Assembly (NCBI GenBank): GCA_905221605.1
Contig: CAJNDS010000007.1
Coordinates: forward strand, 64,501-128,500
Source: Symbiodinium natans
Lineage: Eukaryota; Sar; Dinophyceae; Suessiales; Symbiodiniaceae
Length of the DNA: 64,000 nt
Direction: 5' to 3'
Each line of letters starts with the position of its first letter. The stretch's first letter is position 1. This document shows positions 60,820 through 64,000 of this stretch, one piece after another. The notes below the pieces were generated by a model, which worked only from the letters and a program-made list of their open reading frames with translations, did no database searches and had not been told where the DNA came from. A program made the translations under genes and the position numbers.

Positions 60820-62095
60820 GGCCCTCTCCGCGTATCTCTATCGTTTTCTCGCCGGACAGGATGCGTCCAAGCCACTTGGGTCTAATTTTCAGAATCCTGC
60901 TCGTGCGTCCAAATGCCATCGCAGCCGTGGCCCACGTGCTCGTCTGCAGCTGCTTGCCTCGCTTGTCTGTCGGCGTTGGTGAAGTTTCTTCTAGATGGGA
61001 ATCACAGCTGGAGGGCGCCGCGCCAGAAGCAGCAGCCACGGCGGTCTGGTGCTTGGCCGGGGACCCGCCCTCCGCATCGGCACACCTGGACGCTTCGCCG
61101 TCCCGGGCATCGCCTGCGCCGTCCAGAAGGCCGCTGCCGCTGCACGCGTCACTGTTGGGAGTTTCCTTTAGCTGGGAATCACAGCAAGCAGCAGCCACTG
61201 TGGTCTGGAGCTTGGCCGTGGACCCGCCCTCCGCGTCGGCACACCTGGACGCTTCGCCGTCCTGGGCATTATCTGCGTTGTCGTCAAGTTTGCTGCTGGG
61301 ATGTTCGGAGACGTACTTGTCGCCCTCGTCTGTGTGACAGGCTGCGTCGTCATCCGTCTCACTGGCGGCGTCATCAGCGAGGGGTGGGGCCCCAGCTCTC
61401 TCCGGAGGGCAATGAAGCTTTGCGTTGGAGTCCGAGTCCGAGTCCGACAGCGACATCCTGGCGGCTGGCTGTGCAATCTTCTGGTCGGGCGCCCAGCTTC
61501 GCAGCAGCACGTAATGGCCAGAAGAGTAGCCGGCTCCATCAGTACTATACACGAAGCCAAGCTCGCAGTGCACAGGGCCCTCCCCATGAATCACAGGAAA
61601 GGCCTTATCTTCGCTTAGTGGAGTCAGAAGGAAGGCCCCGCCTAAGGCTCGCGTGTAAAAGGCGAATTCTTCGTCCCCGGGATAGGCGCCGCGTCGAAGA
61701 CTTCCCGCCATGTCGTGTGCACCTTCGCTCTCCATCAAAGCCAAGACTTTGTCCAGAAGGCTGCGGGCCTTTGCCTTCCAGATCCCTTCTTCTTCGGCGT
61801 CCACGATGAAACCCATGCTGTCTTTCGCGACAGCTTGCCATCTCTCGGGCTCGAGAGAAGCCAGCCAAGCATACAGAAAGCAGTAGCCGTCAGGTGGACT
61901 GTTCAGGGGCGGTCCGGACCAGCGGCAGGGCCCGGCGACCTCCATGGTTTCTGCCGCCGCAGGGGGCAGGCGCATATGTGGCAGGAGCGCGCCCGGCGCA
62001 TCTGCAGCCGCTGCAGCAAGTGCCAAGGCCATGAGAAAAGGTAAGGGTCTGCACACCCCTGCGAGGCTTGAGCTGTCAGTTATCGGTACGGACAT
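60820..62095 (-). CDS. OTU-like protease and ASCH domain (N-terminal part of Helitron protein)
   Basis: Starts at the ATG at 62095. An alanine-rich leader precedes PPDGYCFLYAWLASLEPERW (OTU-type D-G-x-C with nucleophilic Cys, about residue 70) and GHYVLLRSWAP (catalytic His region, about residue 195). A low-complexity acidic segment with two near-repeats (DARDGEASRCADAEGGS and DNAQDGEASRCADAEGGS) follows, then the start of an ASCH domain, ILKIRPKWLGRILSGEKTIE with the G-x-K-x-x-E-x-R signature. At 60820 one extra base shifts the frame; the domain continues in the helicase frame. The frame read through the shift stays open to 60149 but is out of register with the family. OTU proteases are known companions of Helitrons; ASCH is unusual. 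Confidence 0.65.
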
Positions 62096-62418
62096 GCGAA
62101 TTTAGGAACAATCAGACTGAAACATGCATGTATATATATATATAAGATGGACATATATTTAGCTATACTTAATATTGGGTTATACGCTGTGTGCTCTCTC
62201 TCTCTCTCTCTATGTATCCATCTATCTATCTACTCCCCTCTCTCCCGAATGCTGTGACTGCGCGCAGAGCAGACTTGTTTGCCTCGTGCGCACGGGCCGG
62301 TGAAGGAAGTCGTCTCTAGTGCGCATGGAATATAGACATGCGCTGAAATGCACTGAATTCTTAACAAGGTGGGGGGTGAAACTGTAGTGCTCCGGCATGG
62401 CGTGATGGATGGGTCAGC
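62096..62418. other. Spacer between the two Helitron-like copies
   Basis: TA run (about 62130-62143) and CT/ATCT microsatellite (about 62196-62235). No coding sequence. It presumably holds the promoter or 5' end of the downstream copy. Confidence 0.6.
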
Positions 62419-64000
62419 TCACGGACGGCCGTTCCCCTCCAGACCAGGCTGTGGCCGTCTCCGCTTCTTCAGGGCTGCGCGCGCACAAATCTGCTCAGCC
62501 TGAGCAGGGGCCGCCCGACGTAGGCGCTCCAGGGCCCGATGGTAGGTCCTCTCGTCAGTTGCAAGTCGGAACGCCTTCAATGCGCGGGTCAATTTGCCGC
62601 GTCCAGAAGGTGTAGAGGCAAGGTTTGCCAGGGCCGGCTCGTTGCAGAAAGTACAGCGAGGCGACTCCCGCGGACGCCGCGCTGGCAGGCCAGGGTGTCG
62701 CGCGCTGAACACGCACGGTTCATCGGTGCCAGAGCACATCTCCGCTTGACCCCGCTTCCTTGGCGGACACTCTGCGTATGTCAGGCACGGCGTCGCCAAC
62801 GTCGTTCTCAGGCTCCCGAAGGCTGCCTGCGGTCGGATCCGGGGCCACACGGCCTCAGTTCTCAGGGGCGCAACCATGCTCGGGCATTCTGCGTAGAAAA
62901 TGCGAGGCAGAGCGTGAGTGGTTCTTATGTTAGCCGGAGGCTCGCCCCCTGCCTGCGGGTTCGCTGCGGCGGACGGGAGACGCTGCGATTCGAGCCGTTG
63001 CGCGTCGAAGGCCTCCCAACGCTCGGGTAATCCATTGCACCGAAGCACGGGCGACCCATCGCGGTATTCTGATAGGGCTCGGCAGCAGCTTGAGTTCCTC
63101 GATGGGCCAAGCCCAAGCGTGGCTGTAGGAGAGCTTTGAAAGTGCCTGAGAGTTGGCTCTCCTCTCTTCGTCGGTGAGGCGGTGGCTGGTGCCAAATCGA
63201 GCTCGAGCATATATGCGCCTGGTTCTGGCTGCAGCCAGCGTCACCCAGCCCACGTGCGGGCATGGGGACCCACGTATCTCCAGTGTTTTCTGCCCTGCTA
63301 GAATGAGGTGTAGCCACTGAGGCCTGATCTTCAGGATTCGTGTGGTATCTCCGAAAGCTACGGAAGCAGTTACAGGAGCGTCTGCCGAGTCCGCAGACTG
63401 CAAGCAGTCATGCGCGCTACTTGTGCTCCCGCGTGTCTTGCCTGCGGTGGGCCTCGAGCGCGATCCGGGTTCCAAGGTTGCGAGTGAATTTTCCTTCCTC
63501 CGGGCAGGGGGGCTTTCAGTCTCGCCCTGACTCTCCGGCTCGCAGTCCAGACCGTCGTCGTCAAAGAGGGGGCTGCTATTGTCGTTGAAAGAAAAACACG
63601 TGGCAGAAGAGCCGGCATGGCTCGTCTCCGTGTCAGAGTTGTCCAGAGAAATAACGTAGGCTGGGCGAGCCGTGGCAATGGGCATGGCCTGGCTGGCGTA
63701 AGCGCTCGGGCCAGGCGCCCAGCTCCGCAAGAGAATGTAATGTCCTGCAGAGTGTCCGGCGGCATCCACGCTGTTGACGAAGCCTAGCTCACAGTGCACG
63801 TGTCCCTGGCCGTAGATGCACGGTACCGCCGATGGTACTTCCATGGGCGTGACGAGAAACGCCCCGCCCAGAGCCTTCGCGAAGAACGCGAACTCCTCAT
63901 CGCCTGGGCTGCCCCCAGCGCGCACTCGCCGCGCCATGGCCTGCTGCCCTTCTGCTTCCATCAGCGCCAGGACTGGGTCTAGCAAACTCTGCGCTTTGGC
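62419..64000 (-). pseudogene. Truncated second copy of the Helitron 5' part (OTU-ASCH-Zn), frameshifted
   Basis: Runs off the right edge. The frame from the edge to about 63025 holds the end of the OTU-like domain (GHYILLRSWAPGPSAYA) and an intact ASCH domain (TTRILKIRPQWLHLILAGQK, then EIRGSPCPHVGWVTLA). A loss of about 2 bp near 63019-63022 shifts the frame within WITR/ERWEAF relative to copy 1. The other frame continues through the Cys motif (CVF...CTFCN) and GRGKLTRALKAF and stops at 62419. Rep and helicase are absent. Amino-acid divergence from copy 1 is substantial, so this is an old relative placed head-to-tail, not a recent tandem duplication. Confidence 0.75.

Overview
The window reads as nuclear DNA of a dinoflagellate, probably core or Symbiodiniaceae-like (genus not resolvable). 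The evidence is: plant-type telomere heptamers (TTTAGGG/CCCTAAA) scattered through the interior in both orientations; sequences nearly identical to the 3' part of the dinoflagellate spliced leader (CCATTTTGGCTCAAG) inside genomic DNA; splice junctions of the dinoflagellate type (GC-AG and GA-AG with a G after the acceptor); and a Ty1/copia element of a type I associate with dinoflagellates. No prokaryotic operon, rRNA, tRNA or CRISPR was seen.

Layout. (1) 1-24,087: a repeat field of interstitial TTTAGGG arrays, small inverted-repeat (MITE-like) elements, minisatellites and short GC-rich exon-like islands, with one plausible small Cys-rich secreted-protein gene (8,474-8,860). (2) 24,088-33,993: a complete, very young Ty1/copia retrotransposon with LTRs that look identical, a half-tRNA-type primer site and one long reading frame interrupted by a single TAA. 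Its polyprotein adds a cytosine-methyltransferase-like domain and a 2-oxoglutarate/Fe(II)-oxygenase-like domain to the usual gag-PR-IN-RT-RH set, and its LTR carries a spliced-leader-like sequence. (3) 33,994-48,630: more repeat field, containing an intronless ubiquitin-like gene (36,218-36,652) that looks like a processed retrogene (spliced-leader remnant upstream, 12-bp flanking direct repeats), several MITE families and more exon-like islands. (4) 48,630-51,436: GC-rich minisatellites and a segmental duplication. (5) 51,437-54,762 (+): a split gene for a eukaryotic-type (RDR/QDE-1 class) RNA-dependent RNA polymerase, one intron of which has the anatomy of a DNA-transposon-derived introner. 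(6) 54,763-56,220: minisatellite and CT repeat. (7) 56,221-64,000 (-): a Helitron-like element coding for OTU-like protease, ASCH domain, Zn-binding linker, HUH/Y2 Rep and PIF1-type helicase, followed by a second, truncated and frameshifted copy of its 5' part running off the window edge.

A recurring theme is that TTTAGGG arrays behave like insertions. One is bracketed by a 15-bp direct repeat, one by a 6-bp direct repeat, and at least four interrupt MITE copies whose relatives elsewhere in the window are uninterrupted. GC-rich islands of 60-100 bp that read like exons commonly abut these arrays. They are either exons of genes whose introns are full of telomere-like DNA, or gene fragments joined by telomere-like filler. 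All readings are by eye; alignments were not computed.
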